Assembly (NCBI GenBank): GCA_031308135.1
Contig: JAHLJT010000631.1
Location: 221,703,433 to 221,767,432 of the forward strand
Source: Acheta domesticus
Taxonomy: Eukaryota; Arthropoda; Insecta; Orthoptera; Gryllidae
Reading direction: 5' to 3'
DNA length: 64,000 nucleotides
Positions 1-10,103 of the stretch are shown piece by piece (within the stretch, counting starts at the first letter, position 1; each line of letters begins with the position of its first letter). The notes beneath the pieces were generated by a model. It made no database searches. It worked only from the letters and a program-made list of their open reading frames with translations, and was not told where the DNA came from. The translations under genes and the position numbers were made by a program.

Positions 1-2239
1 GAATCACTTCGAAGATAATACAAAATACGCCAAAAACAGCTGAAAAGAGAAATTAAAAACAGGAAATCGAAGTGCTGGAAAGAGCTACTAGAAGAGGTAG
101 AAGATGACCCTGGGGCATGGCGTACAAAATTGTAATCAAAAAACTTAGAATACGAAGGTACCCGGACTAGAGGACCCCAAATGGGTGAAGGAAATTACTT
201 AAGTATAAGAGATCTCTTCCCAACTAGAGACCCGTGGGTGAGAAGAAAACAGTACGACTACGAATTCAGTGAGAACGATGTATTTACGAGAGACGAGCTA
301 CAAGTAGAAGCGAGGAAACTGAAGTGCAAGAAAGCCACTAGACCAGACGGAATACCAAACGAAATAATTAAGATTGTGGCCAAGGAATACCCGGAATGCT
401 TACTGGAGGCGTTTAATAGCTGCCTCAGACATGGAGTTTTCTTCAAAAACTGGAAGAAACAGAAATTAATTCTCCTACGGAAAGGAAATAAGCCCCTAGA
501 CAAGCCATCGTCGTATAGGCCGTTATGCCTCCTAGATACAATGGGCAAACTCTTGGAAGGGTTGATTTTACAACGACTAGAGAAACATATATCAACAGGG
601 AAAAATTTCTCTGATAGTTTGGATTCAGGAAAGGCCGCTTAACCACGAACGCAATAAGGGAAGTAGTACGTATAGCGGAAACTGCCAAAAAAGGAACAGG
701 CAAAAAAAGGGGTATTATGCACTAGTAGCCATTGACATCAGGAATGACTTTAACTCCGCCAACTGGGAAGATGTTATTAAGGCACTGGTGGAGAAAAAGG
801 TCCCAGAATACCATCTAAGAATCTTCGAGGACTATCTATCAGAAAGGAAAATTATATGCTCGGACACTCTTAGGGTGGAGGAAGAGATGACGTGCGGAGT
901 TCCCCAAGGATCCAAGCTAGGTCCATTCCTGTGGAACACCATGTACGACGACCTACTAAATATAGATCTACCACAAGATACTTCGCTGATCGGATACGCA
1001 GACGATACGCTAATCATCAGCCACAGCGACAACGTGGACCTGCTGGAGATGCACTTAAACGATGCCCTCTCTAGGATTAATAGATGGCTGGACAAAAGAC
1101 GCCTACAGATGGCAGTGGAAAAGACGGAAGCAGTACTAGTTACCGACAAAAGAGCCTTTAACTTCCCATGCATCACCTCGAACGGGATAAGCATTTCCTG
1201 GAGCCGCCAAATTACATACCTGGGGGTCGAAATTGACCACAGACTGAGCTTCGGGCCACACATTTGCAAGACAGCAGACAAAGCTGCAACAATTGGATCC
1301 AACCTCTCTAGGCTTATGCCTAACATAGGTGGACCTAAAGAAGCAAAAAGAAGACTGATATCCAGCGCGGTAATTTCGAATTTGTTGTATGCAGTACCAG
1401 TATGGGCGACTTCTCTTGAGAAACAATCCATTAGGAGAAAATACAACCAAATCCAAAGGAGGATGGCCATCAGAGTTGTATCAGCGTATCGGACGATATC
1501 CAACTACGCTGTTCTGGTGCTGGCGAGAATGTCCCCCATAGACCTACTAGCGAGGGAAAGGAAGAGAACATACCAGACCCTAAAAGATAGAAAGGAAAAG
1601 GATGGCAAGCTACCCCCAAAGGAGATAAATACCATAAAAGAGGGAACCAGAAGCATGCTAATGAAAGAGTGGCAAGAAAGATGGGATGGGGAGACAAAAG
1701 GCAGATGGACGCATCAAATGATTCCAAATATAGCGGAATGGGTGGAAAGAGGCCACGGCGAAGTAAACTATTACCTGACCCAGGCGCTGTCGGGACATGG
1801 ATGCTTTAACAAGTACTTATATGACTTTAAGATAAAAAAACAGCCCGAGGCGCGACCATTGTCAAGCCGAGGTAGACAACACCATGCACACCCTTTTCCA
1901 GTGTAATGCATGGACCACGGATAGGGAAATTCAAACAGAGAACTGGGAGAAACCATCTCTCCTACAAATCAGGTAAAAATGATGCTTTCCTCCAAAGAGA
2001 AATGGAATGTAGTAATGACTATGGTCACAAATACACTGAAAAAGAAAGAAAATATTCGAAATTAAGAAGGAAGAGCTTTAGCTAACAGCCTGTCACCTCC
2101 ACGAAGTCTGACGACGGTTTCCATGGAGGTGACGCCATGACTCTAGCGAAAAGAGGTTAGGTTTTAGTAGATATACCAAAGCTGGGAGTCCGACATAACC
2201 GGTTCGCCGGTATCTATAAAAGATTTCCCCCTCCTTTAA

Positions 2240-2240
<1 letters not shown>
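1..2240 (+). mobile_element. R1-clade non-LTR retrotransposon, 3' part
   Basis: The element enters from the left edge of the window, so its 5' end is not visible. What remains is the end of the endonuclease/RT linker, the reverse transcriptase, the C-terminal region and a 3' UTR (about 2066-2240) that runs into a TAA tail. The protein resembles R1-clade ORF2: the motif around 1480-1545 encodes SAYRTISNYAVLVLARMSP, a stretch typical of R1-like proteins. Several frameshifts make it a dead copy. Its tail is apparently the target of the R4-clade element that follows. Confidence 0.85.
19..2065 (+). pseudogene. R1-like ORF2 reverse transcriptase, frameshifted
   Basis: This is the remnant of an ORF2 polyprotein that would copy the element's RNA at a nicked target. 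Frame 1 is open from about 19 (KQLKREIKN linker), shifts near 113, and continues as an RT amino-terminal block at 181-642 containing KATRPDGIPNEI and SSYRPLCLLDTMGKLLE. Another shift between about 630 and 720 precedes the motif A block, which reads VAIDIRNDFNSANW. The next open stretch, 788-1906, holds motif B (GVPQGSKLGPFLWN), motif C (GYADDTLI) and the thumb. Near 1860 the frame shifts again. The C-terminal HTLFQC region lies in another frame, and a last shift near 1970 leads to the final stop at 2063-2065. The YADD catalytic core is intact although the reading frame is not. A long open frame on the opposite strand (832-1503) is only its shadow. Confidence 0.85.
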
Positions 2241-2274
<34 letters not shown>

Positions 2275-2280
2275 CAACAA
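2241..2280 (+). repeat. (TAA)n microsatellite tail, ending in ACA units
   Basis: About ten TAA units are followed by three or four ACA units. The tract directly follows the R1-like 3' UTR, as a non-LTR tail would, and directly precedes the GC-richer sequence I read as the 5' end of the R4-clade element. Confidence 0.9.
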
Positions 2281-2328
2281 CTCCACCTAGGGAGTACACG
2301 ACCTTGGAGCTGGTGGTGGAGCTTGAGT

Positions 2329-2333
2329 ACCCC
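2329..2333. other. Target-site duplication of BEL element, left copy
   Basis: ACCCC immediately precedes the left LTR and is matched by ACCCC at 8543-8547 after the right LTR. Five bases is the usual duplication for BEL/Pao integrases. Confidence 0.85.
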
Positions 2334-2545
2334 TGTTATTGATGGTGTCTTGAAATGAAATTCAAAACTGCCTCTTGCTTAATATGTTGATCTTTTTATT
2401 GTTAGATGTTTTTTACATTGAAATGTACTTGACGACAGACTCAATCAGAACTCGGAACAAAAGATACTCGCCAAAGATGGCGCTGTTGGACAAGTTTTTC
2501 AGTATTACAAACATAAAGAACAAAAATGCTCTATGATTACTAACG
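2334..2545 (-). repeat. 3' LTR of the BEL element
   Basis: This 212-bp repeat begins TGTTATTG on the + strand. Its other end reads ACTAACG, where the partner LTR has ACTAACA, so the terminal base has mutated. It differs from 8331-8542 at about five positions by eye. Confidence 0.93.
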
Positions 2546-2562
2546 TATTCTGGCCCTCCTTG
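2546..2562 (-). promoter_or_regulatory. Polypurine tract candidate of the BEL element
   Basis: On the minus strand the bases just before the 3' LTR read AAGGAGGGCCAGAATA. This is purine-rich and in the position where plus-strand DNA priming occurs in LTR retrotransposons. Confidence 0.6.
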
Positions 2563-2644
2563 AAAGGTGCGCTTTCAAAACCAAAAAATTACCTTTAATA
2601 TAATGATTTAATATAATGATTTAATATTCGTCGTGAATACAATC

Positions 2645-4576
2645 TTAATCGTCAATTGGCAGTAGACACAGCTTTTTGACGCTCCTTGTGAAGACACCTT
2701 CAGGGGTTTTTACTGTGACTACTCGAATGTCACCGTCTTGTCCGGGATGTAGTTTGATTACTCGTCCTCGTGACCACCTCAATGGCGGTACTCCTTCAAT
2801 AAGAAGAACCAAATTGCCTAACTCGACGCGTTGATCTGTCGTATTCCATTTCGTTCTTCGCTGCAGCTCCTGCAGATACTCTCGCTGCCATCGCTGCCAC
2901 AGGATCTGACGAACCTTTTTCAGGTGCTGCCACCTTGACAAATGATTGTCGGGTTCTTGGATATGACTTGACTGCATGAGTTGAACTAGTGAGTCTCCAA
3001 TTAGGAAATGGGCGGGAGTGAGGACACTCAAATCATTAGGATCGCTAGTGAGTGGGGTCAGGGGTCGCGAATTCAGGATTGCCTCAATGTCGCAAAGCAA
3101 AGTAGATAGTTCTTCGAAGGTGAATATGCGTCCCTGAGACACTGTGTACAAATGTCGCTTCATTATTTTTACCGCCGCCTCCCACAATCCTCCAAAATGT
3201 GGCGATCGAGGAGGAATGAATTGCCAGGATATATGTTGTTCTGCTAAGAGTGAAGCGATGTCTGATGACTCCCTTGTGAGGAATGAATTCAGCTCCTTTA
3301 ACGCATTCGCAGCGCCAACGAAATTTCTTCCATTGTCAGAAAACATCTGCGAACAGATTCCTCTATGTGCGGTAAATCGCTGTAAGGCTGCCAAAAAGGC
3401 TTCAGTGGTTAGGTCCGAGACAAGCTCTAGGTGCACAGCCTTTGTGCTGAAGCAAGTGAAAACTGCTACGTAACATTTGAAAATCTGAAGCCTGCCTCTC
3501 CGCTTACTCTCTCGAAGTTGAAACGGGCCGGCGTAATCCACCCCTGTTACAGTAAAAGGTCTGGTGACCTTCGTGACCCTTTCTTTTGGTAAATCGCCCA
3601 TATGAACTTCCGGAATGGAAGGGTTGAAACAAAAACAGTTCAAACATCTTCGAACAATTTTCTGAGCTTCTCTTCGACCAGCAATCGGCCAATACCTCTG
3701 ACGAATGGCCTGTAAAAGTTGCTCCGGTGGACAATGGTGCAGTCGAACGTGCTCTGTTCTCATAATTGATATTGTGATATTATGGTTGGCTGGCAAAATG
3801 ATAGGATATTTCTGCTCTTCCGTGAGTGATGAATATTTCAATCTTCCGCCGACTCGTATCAATCCGTCTTCATCGACGAAGGCATCGAGTGATTTTAGTG
3901 GACTGCCCTTAGGTTGCTTTTCTTTCTTTATCAATTTCTTTCGAAATGAGGATAATGCTTCCATCTGAGTCCATCGGATGATGCTAGTTTCTGCTTGACG
4001 CAGTTCCTCGGGCTTTAAGTAGCCAGTCATTGTTTCTTTCGGTGCCATCTTTCCAGTCTTCACATGTATTCTGGATTGGATATTTCCAAGATGCCTATGC
4101 CAGTAAGCAATCAAACGACGTATTTTTGAGGAGGAATATTTATGCAAAATTCGGGAAGTATTCGTTATGGTTACGGTCGTCTTTAAATTCTTCAGCTCTG
4201 GCAAATCAGTTTCTGGTTCCATTGAAGAACTTGGACGTGGTGTTGCTGTAGCTAGCCACTCAGGTCCGGACCACCAAAGCTCCTTGTGTTCAATCTCTTC
4301 TGGCGAAATTCCACGAGATATAAGGTCTGCTGGGTTGTCTTTCGAAGGGACGTGGTCCCATGTGGCATGCTCAGTTGCATCCTGAATTTTGGTAACTCTA
4401 TTCGCAACGTATGACTTCAGTAGTCGGGGTTCAGTCTTGATCCAACCCAACACTATTGTGCTATCACTCCAAAGGAAGGTACCTTTTATTCGATGTGAGA
4501 TAGCGTCCATTACCTCTCTCAGAAGTTTTGCGAGAAGAAGTGCTCCTTCTAATTCTAATCGAGGTAAAGATATAGT
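2645..4576 (-). pseudogene. BEL pol C-terminal part: RNase H end, integrase, DUF5641-like
   Basis: This is the downstream half of the BEL polyprotein. It is in the same frame as the upstream half and separated from it only by the TGA at 4579-4577. The first 22 codons after the stop read TISLPRLELEGALLLAK, typical of the BEL RT/RNase H junction. The first methionine is at 4510. An RNase H segment (SDSTIVLGWI) follows, then a zinc-binding region (HHCPPEQLL ... CLNCF). The integrase core has three acidic anchors in VDYAGPF, SDNGRNF and FGGLWEA. The C-terminal part (LSRWQHLKKVRQILWQRW, then LRWSRGRV) matches the DUF5641 domain of BEL integrases. It would insert the cDNA into host DNA, but the stop predicts that it is not made except by readthrough. 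Confidence 0.9.
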
Positions 4577-7500
4577 TCAGTTGGGAGCGACTGCCGATTT
4601 TGAACTAATCAATCTGGAGGTAACAACTCCATCATGAATTTTGCTAACTGCGTAAATGCAAGCTCCAAATGCTTTCTCAGAAGCATCGCAGAATCCGTGG
4701 ACATCGAACCTGAATTCTTGGTTATGTGGATTCACATTTCGAGTAATTGTCAGCTTGTTTAACAGTGCCAATGAAGCGTAATACTCGTCCCAAATGTCGA
4801 GCTGCTCCTGGTTGAGTGGTTCGTCCCAGTCGAATCCATCTACCCATAATCGGTGCATTATAATCTTCCCTGTGATGAGAACTGGACTTATAATACCAAG
4901 CGGGTCGAACACTTGAGAAATCTTGGATAAAACATCTCGTTTTGTGATTGCTGGTTTCTGTGATAAGGTGACTTGAACTTGCAAAGTGTCTCGCTGAGAA
5001 TCCCAGGCAAGTCCCAATGTCTTACAGGCTTCTGCTTTGTCCACTATCATCAAGTCGTGGGTGTTTTGTTGAATTTTTAAGTTTTGTAGAATCCGTTTGT
5101 CATTGGACCTCCATTTCCGTAGTACCATGTTTCCTCTCGCGAGTAACTGTAACAGCTCTTCTTGCATCTGCATCACAATGTCTATGGTCTTGCCACCCGT
5201 GATACAATCATCCATGTAAAAGTCCTGACATATCGCCTTTGCTGCTAAAGGATACTGCTGATCGTATACAGTTGCAAGTTCTCGCAGACATCTCATCGCA
5301 TGAAACGGAGCAGAAACCATAAGTAACATGTATTTAACCAGTGCCATAAGTGCCACAGTGCCATAAGTAACCGTATTTAATTGATATATTTTTATGGGCA
5401 TATGAGCGTCTCTTCTCCACAAAATCTGTTGCAGGGATCTGTCTTCAGGATGTACTGTAATCTGCCTGAACATCTTCTCGATATTTGCTGTGATGACATA
5501 CTGGTGAGTACGAAATCGAATCATGATATTGACTAACTTCGCTTGCAAATTTGGACCAGTCATTAATTTATTGTTCAATGATTTTCCGTTTGTGGTTGCC
5601 GCAGACGCATCAAACACTACTCTCAGCTTCGTGCTGCTGCTGTCCGGACGTAAAACTGCGTGATGAGGTATGAAATAAGCCTCTCCTGTTTCCAGTGGTG
5701 TGTCTTCGATAAGCGACAAGTGACCGAGCTGCTCATATGTATCCATAAACTCGCAATATGCTTGTTTCAGAGTTGGCTGTCTGATAAATCTTCGCTCGAG
5801 TCCTTCAAGTCTCCTCTTGGCTTGTCCTTTGGATTCACCCAGAACAACCTCAGGTCGTGTTGGCAACCTGACAATGAATCTACCTGTTGAATCTCTGGTT
5901 GTGGTATCTGCAAACAGTTTCTCACAAAGTTGTTCTTCTTTTGTCTGATATTTTATTTCTGGTATAGCCTCTTGTTTCCAGAACCTTTCTAGTTGCTGTG
6001 ACAATTGATAATTGGTGACTGTTAGACACGTGGCTTTTCCATTTCCTTTACTCTGTACTTCACCTCCAGAGATCCACCCCAATTGCGTGTCTTGTAGAGC
6101 TGGCTGACCATCGATGTGATTCTTAGGTTCGCCAACAACGATTTTCCAGCAAATCCCTGCTCCAAGCAGTAAGTCAATATCTCCTGGCTCATTGAAAGAT
6201 GGGTCCGCAAGATTGATATGACTTGGCACAAGTACTTCGCCCACGTTGACCTTTGATTGAAGTAATTGCTCCGTTATCGATGGTACCACAAGACATTCCA
6301 ATTCTATCTCGAACTGGTTCTGCATTGAGGAAATGCGTATTTGGTCGACTCCTTTCGCTTCCCCTTGGACACAATTAACTCCGCTGAACTGTAGCTTCTG
6401 ATTTGTGTGTTTTAATTTAAGGCTTTTGCTTAAATTTGTGGTTATTAAATTTAACTGTGCTCCTGGGTCCAATAACGCTCGACATTTGACTTTCTTCCCT
6501 TGATTGTCTTCTACGTAGACGAGTGCGGTCGAAAGTAAAATTTGAGATTTTGTCTTTCTGGCCAAAGCTACATTTAGTCGTTGGGATGCTGGAGTGCTCC
6601 CAGAGTTTTGTACTTTGGGAGTTGTCTCCGAAACTGCTGGTTTCTCCGCGTTGCTCAAAGTATAACCATCTTTGTGAAGTAAAGTGTTGTGTGGCATGTC
6701 GCACTTCCTACATTTTGATGATCGACAATCCTTTGAAAAATGCCCATACTTCAAACAGTTTACACAACATTTGTTTTCCATAAGTAGTTTTCTTCTGTTA
6801 TCTGGCGATAGTTTCAATAACGCCTCGCAGTTGAAAGGAAGATGATTTCCATTTCCACACAAAACGCAGTTGGACGATGTATTCATCATGACTAGCCTTT
6901 TATTTTGCGCTCTATCCTTTTGATAGGATATCTTCAAATTTGTAGATTTGGGTCTGTTTTGTTGTAGTAACATCAATGACTGACATCGCTCTGCCAGAAA
7001 CTTTGTGAAATCAGTTAACGTTGGCATATTTTTTGGTGTACGATTCTTGTTTCTCTCTTGCCAATCGCGTTGCTCCGCATAGTCGAGCTTCTTCTTAGCT
7101 AAATGTATTATTAATGAGTCCCAGTAATCTACGGGCTGATTCAGAGATTTCAAGGCTGATATGTTTGTCTGAATGTGCCAGTTCAATTTTCTCATCGAAT
7201 CGGCCTTGTTGTCTTTGCTAATGTCGGGAAACTTCAAGAGTTCTTCCATGTGTGTCTCAATTATCATTATCTGGTTGTCATATGTGGCTTTTAGAAGATT
7301 CCACGCATTTATGTAATTTTCATTGCTGATTGTGAATCCTTCGATTACACTTAGTGCTTCTCCTTTCAATACTCCGACGAGGTACTGATGTTTTTGTACG
7401 TTGGGTATACATTCATCGTTGTGAATTGTGGTTTCAAAACTGTTTTTGAAGAACAACCATTTTCCATAATCACCGCTGAATTCTGGAAGTTTTATTTCTG

Positions 7501-7888
7501 GTAGCTTCGGAGCATTCCTATTGGCTGAATTAACTTGAGGATTATTTTGATTTGGAAGATTGGCTTGATTGTCAGTAGCAGGTTTTGGCTCCGTTGCCAA
7601 ATCGATGATGGTGTAAAGCTTCGTAGTTACTTCGAAGTACTGCCTTTCAAATAAAGCACGTTCACCCTCGCATTCCAATTCAAATGCCGGTATTGCACTT
7701 TCATTTTCGGGTGTATATTCCTCGATCTCCTGCTGAATATCTTCGAAATTCTTCCATGATTCTCCAATCTTCTCTAACTTCACTTTTGCTTCGGCCGCTG
7801 TAGTGGCTTCGGTGATAGAATTGGCTGTTCTGGTCAAGAAACTCTTTACTCGTGCATGACTTTGCTTCAATTTGGCTAATTGCGACAT
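4577..7888 (-). CDS. BEL/Pao gag-protease-RT polyprotein (stops early)
   Basis: This 1103-residue frame begins MSQLAKLKQ. The first ~300 residues are gag of the DUF1759 type (for example LPEIKLPEFSGDYGKWLFFK). Cysteine clusters follow: CVLCGNGNHLPFNC near 345 and CVNCLKYGHFSKDC near 375. The protease is near residue 472 and reads LLDPGAQ, with Pro where most retroviral-type proteases have Ser or Thr. RT begins near 755 (LRVVFDAS) and its active site YMDD is at about 890-893. About 13 extra residues lie between the TYGT and APFHAMRCL blocks of RT (bases about 5317-5380). They are made of locally duplicated sequence and may disable the enzyme. The frame ends at a TGA where the pol protein should continue. 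An A-to-I substitution series is not apparent; the defects look like isolated changes. Confidence 0.92.
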   Translation of the reverse strand: MSQLAKLKQSHARVKSFLTRTANSITEATTAAEAKVKLEKIGESWKNFEDIQQEIEEYTPENESAIPAFELECEGERALFERQYFEVTTKLYTIIDLATEPKPATDNQANLPNQNNPQVNSANRNAPKLPEIKLPEFSGDYGKWLFFKNSFETTIHNDECIPNVQKHQYLVGVLKGEALSVIEGFTISNENYINAWNLLKATYDNQIMIIETHMEELLKFPDISKDNKADSMRKLNWHIQTNISALKSLNQPVDYWDSLIIHLAKKKLDYAEQRDWQERNKNRTPKNMPTLTDFTKFLAERCQSLMLLQQNRPKSTNLKISYQKDRAQNKRLVMMNTSSNCVLCGNGNHLPFNCEALLKLSPDNRRKLLMENKCCVNCLKYGHFSKDCRSSKCRKCDMPHNTLLHKDGYTLSNAEKPAVSETTPKVQNSGSTPASQRLNVALARKTKSQILLSTALVYVEDNQGKKVKCRALLDPGAQLNLITTNLSKSLKLKHTNQKLQFSGVNCVQGEAKGVDQIRISSMQNQFEIELECLVVPSITEQLLQSKVNVGEVLVPSHINLADPSFNEPGDIDLLLGAGICWKIVVGEPKNHIDGQPALQDTQLGWISGGEVQSKGNGKATCLTVTNYQLSQQLERFWKQEAIPEIKYQTKEEQLCEKLFADTTTRDSTGRFIVRLPTRPEVVLGESKGQAKRRLEGLERRFIRQPTLKQAYCEFMDTYEQLGHLSLIEDTPLETGEAYFIPHHAVLRPDSSSTKLRVVFDASAATTNGKSLNNKLMTGPNLQAKLVNIMIRFRTHQYVITANIEKMFRQITVHPEDRSLQQILWRRDAHMPIKIYQLNTVTYGTVALMALVKYMLLMVSAPFHAMRCLRELATVYDQQYPLAAKAICQDFYMDDCITGGKTIDIVMQMQEELLQLLARGNMVLRKWRSNDKRILQNLKIQQNTHDLMIVDKAEACKTLGLAWDSQRDTLQVQVTLSQKPAITKRDVLSKISQVFDPLGIISPVLITGKIIMHRLWVDGFDWDEPLNQEQLDIWDEYYASLALLNKLTITRNVNPHNQEFRFDVHGFCDASEKAFGACIYAVSKIHDGVVTSRLISSKSAVAPN
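5317..5380 (-). repeat. Short direct duplication inside BEL RT
   Basis: A motif of about 20 bp, CCATAAGTAAC followed by TATTTAA, occurs at 5317-5337 and again at 5361-5380. A third partial copy, GTGCCATAAG, begins at 5341. The duplication keeps the frame and adds about 13 codons between conserved RT motifs. Confidence 0.8.
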
Positions 7889-8307
7889 CCTGAATTGCGA
7901 ATAGGTTTGGAACGTTATGAGTTAATAGTTTTCGGTATTGATGAAAACAATATTTTAAAATGAATCAATGTTTTTTACTTGAACAATGTGTGAATGTGAA
8001 AGTTCACTTGAATGTTTTTAACTTTACTTAGGTTAGGATGAAATTAGGAATTCGAAAGAATGATTTTCTGGCGAGTCACTAACCTGAACTTCTGTCAATG
8101 TTCTCTGCCACGTCGCTGTCCGATGTCCGACCGATGCGTTGGCGATGTTGAGATATCAAAAAATAGGCGTTTGTAGACTGCTTCTGGAACTTTTTATTTG
8201 GCTATATTTGATGTTGTTTGAACTAACTTCTTGCTGATGTCTGCGTTTTTGATCACGACTTGATGTTTTGACTTTTATGAAATGTTCAATACTCTCAGGC
8301 GTCGAGA

Positions 8308-8326
8308 GTCCCGCTGTTGGGCGCCA
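8308..8326 (-). promoter_or_regulatory. Primer-binding site candidate of BEL element
   Basis: Four bases inside the 5' LTR, the minus strand reads TGGCGCCCAACAGCGGGA. It starts with TGG, as expected for pairing with a tRNA 3' CCA end. I cannot name the tRNA from the sequence alone. Confidence 0.65.
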
Positions 8327-8330
8327 AAAT

Positions 8331-8542
8331 TGTTATTGATGGTGTCTTGAAATGAAATTCAAAACTGCCTCTCGCTTAATATGTTGATCTTTTTATTGTT
8401 AGATGTTTTTTACATTGAAATGTACTTGACGACAGAATCAATCAGAACTCGGAACAAAAGATACTCGCCAAAGATGGCGCTGTTGGATAAGTTTTCCAGT
8501 ATTACAAACATAAAGAACAAAAATGCTCTATGATTACTAACA
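8331..8542 (-). repeat. 5' LTR of the BEL element
   Basis: This partner of the LTR at 2334-2545 is 212 bp long, with matching ends TGTTA ... TAACA. Transcription of the element would start in this copy on the minus strand. Confidence 0.93.
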
Positions 8543-8547
8543 ACCCC
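8543..8547. other. Target-site duplication of BEL element, right copy
   Basis: ACCCC follows the right LTR and matches 2329-2333. Joining the flanks across one copy gives continuous R4-element 5' UTR sequence. Confidence 0.85.
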
Positions 8548-8957
8548 CATGAGCCTGAGAGCTATGTCAGTGGTAGCCTAGCTACTGGTAGGGACTCCCT
8601 TACTGAATAGGTTGAAGGTGAGGGGTCCGACGAAGAAGTACTCCATTTTGAGGAGAGTGGGTAGTAAGTAGAGAGAGAAGGGTCATGAACCTTTGGACTT
8701 CCTGTTGTCGGCCCATAGAGGGTACAGGAGAGAAACTGGGTTGGCACACCAGGCCACTGATTAGAGTGGAGGCCCGAACCTTGCATTAGCCAGCGAAGGA
8801 GGCTGCCTTCAGTAGTCAGTGAAAATCCCGTAGGGTTTAGTAATGCCGACTGGCGATCGGAGGGACCCCTTGCTGGGCCCTGCGGGGGGATGCCCCGAGG
8901 CCACTGTGGGTCGCAGTAACGGATGGCAGGAAACAATCCGAGGGTTAAGTGTGATCT
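8548..8957 (+). other. R4-clade element 5' UTR, distal part
   Basis: This GC-richer segment lies between the BEL insertion and the first methionine of the R4-like protein. It holds no convincing gene. A 200-codon open frame on the other strand overlaps it (8562-9164) but shows no recognisable motif and runs into the coding region. Confidence 0.6.
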
Positions 8958-10103
8958 GTGAACTCGAACTTGCGTCCTGCGAATCTTCAATTCAAACCAA
9001 TGAGCAAATTGGATAGAACAAGAAATGTAATGAATCTTAACGTGCCTTGTTCTACCAATGTCCCATACCTGCTCAGAAACCGAGCTAATGTCACCTTGTC
9101 GACGTCTGGCCATCCCACGGATGTTAGTCCCAGGGACCCAGAGCCGGCGGTAGCTCGAAGCCATCGTCAGAGATGGACCCGGGATGAATTAAAGGAGGTG
9201 ATGTGGTGCTTTTACTATGCAAAAGCGAAAAATGGGGGCTCAGAAATAGAAGTTTTCAAGGTATGGAGAGAGCGGAACCCAGATATGAGACCTACCCTAG
9301 ACTCAAAGAAGCTTGCCAGTCAACGACGATACATACTCAGCAGTGGAAAATTCACAGCAGAACAACTTGCTGACATTGAGAGAAATGCGGAGTATGTACT
9401 TCGCTCGAACAATCCACATGACAAACATGTAGAACTTGAAAATGATGATCCCGTGGAAGGTTCATCTCTTTCCAGTGAAACACACGTCAGTGGTGAAAAT
9501 TCATCTGGCAATGAATTACACGATAAGGACATAATGCGAAATATCCTTCGGCGCGAGATAGAAAGAGTTAGTCAACTTCCGTTTGAATCTCGCGAACCGT
9601 TGAGGAGAATATACGAAAATGCCAAAGCTAAAAGAGTGATAGAAACAGTGAATTCTGTCTTAAATGAGGTGGTAGAGACCCCAGGCAGAGATCTAGATAT
9701 TACTGAACTCAATCACATCATATATGCAACTGAATATCTAGTATCTCAGATAATTTTGAGGCCAGCCAAGAACACCGACGGCCAACAGCAAAACAGAGTA
9801 AACAGCTCTGTACCCCCATGGATGAACAGAATTGAGAAACGGATAGCCGACACCCGGCGCGAAATATCACTCTTAGCTGAGGCATTTTCTAAATCAACGC
9901 ACACCTCTAAAGTTCAACGAAAAATATTCAATGTTGAACAAAAATACCAAATTGAAAATGACACCAGCAGGCTAATGGTAGTTGAAAAGCTGAAAGAGAA
10001 AATTCAAGCATGGGCTCAAAGAATTAGACGTTACAAACGTAGAATATATTTCCGTGTACAGAACCGGTTGAGACAGACGCGAAGAGATTCTATCGCAATC
10101 TGA
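8958..10103 (+). pseudogene. R4-like ORF, N-terminal part with Myb-like domain
   Basis: This is the N-terminal 381 codons of the R4-clade protein. A Myb-like DNA-binding region spans residues about 68-150 (HRQRWTRDELKEVMWCFYYA ... RNPDM ... LASQRRYI). In R2/R4-type elements such N-terminal domains help choose the target. The following ~200 residues are acidic and then basic (KRRIYFRVQNRLRQT) and lead toward RT. A one-base shift near 10065 moves the true frame: past it the other frame reads DAKRFYRNLTQKP, the usual start of the RT region. The annotated start is the first methionine after the 5' UTR and is not certain. Confidence 0.8.

Larger units (their letters stand above)
2334..8542 (-). 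mobile_element. BEL/Pao LTR retrotransposon, nearly complete
   Basis: A 6.2-kb element lies on the minus strand. It has two 212-bp LTRs, a primer-binding-site-like sequence inside the right LTR, a purine-rich tract inside the left LTR, and one long gag-pol frame interrupted by a single in-frame stop. Domain order is gag, zinc knuckles, aspartic protease, RT, RNase H, integrase and a C-terminal DUF5641-like region, which is BEL/Pao order. The target duplication is ACCCC (2329-2333 and 8543-8547). I count about five differences between the two LTRs, suggesting a fairly recent insertion. It interrupts the 5' UTR of the R4-clade element. Confidence 0.93.

Noticed and set aside
832..1503. 223-codon open frame on the minus strand
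   Set aside because: Shadow of the R1-like reverse transcriptase.
8562..9164. 200-codon open frame on the minus strand
   Set aside because: It lies antisense to the R4-clade 5' UTR and start of its ORF; no recognisable domain.
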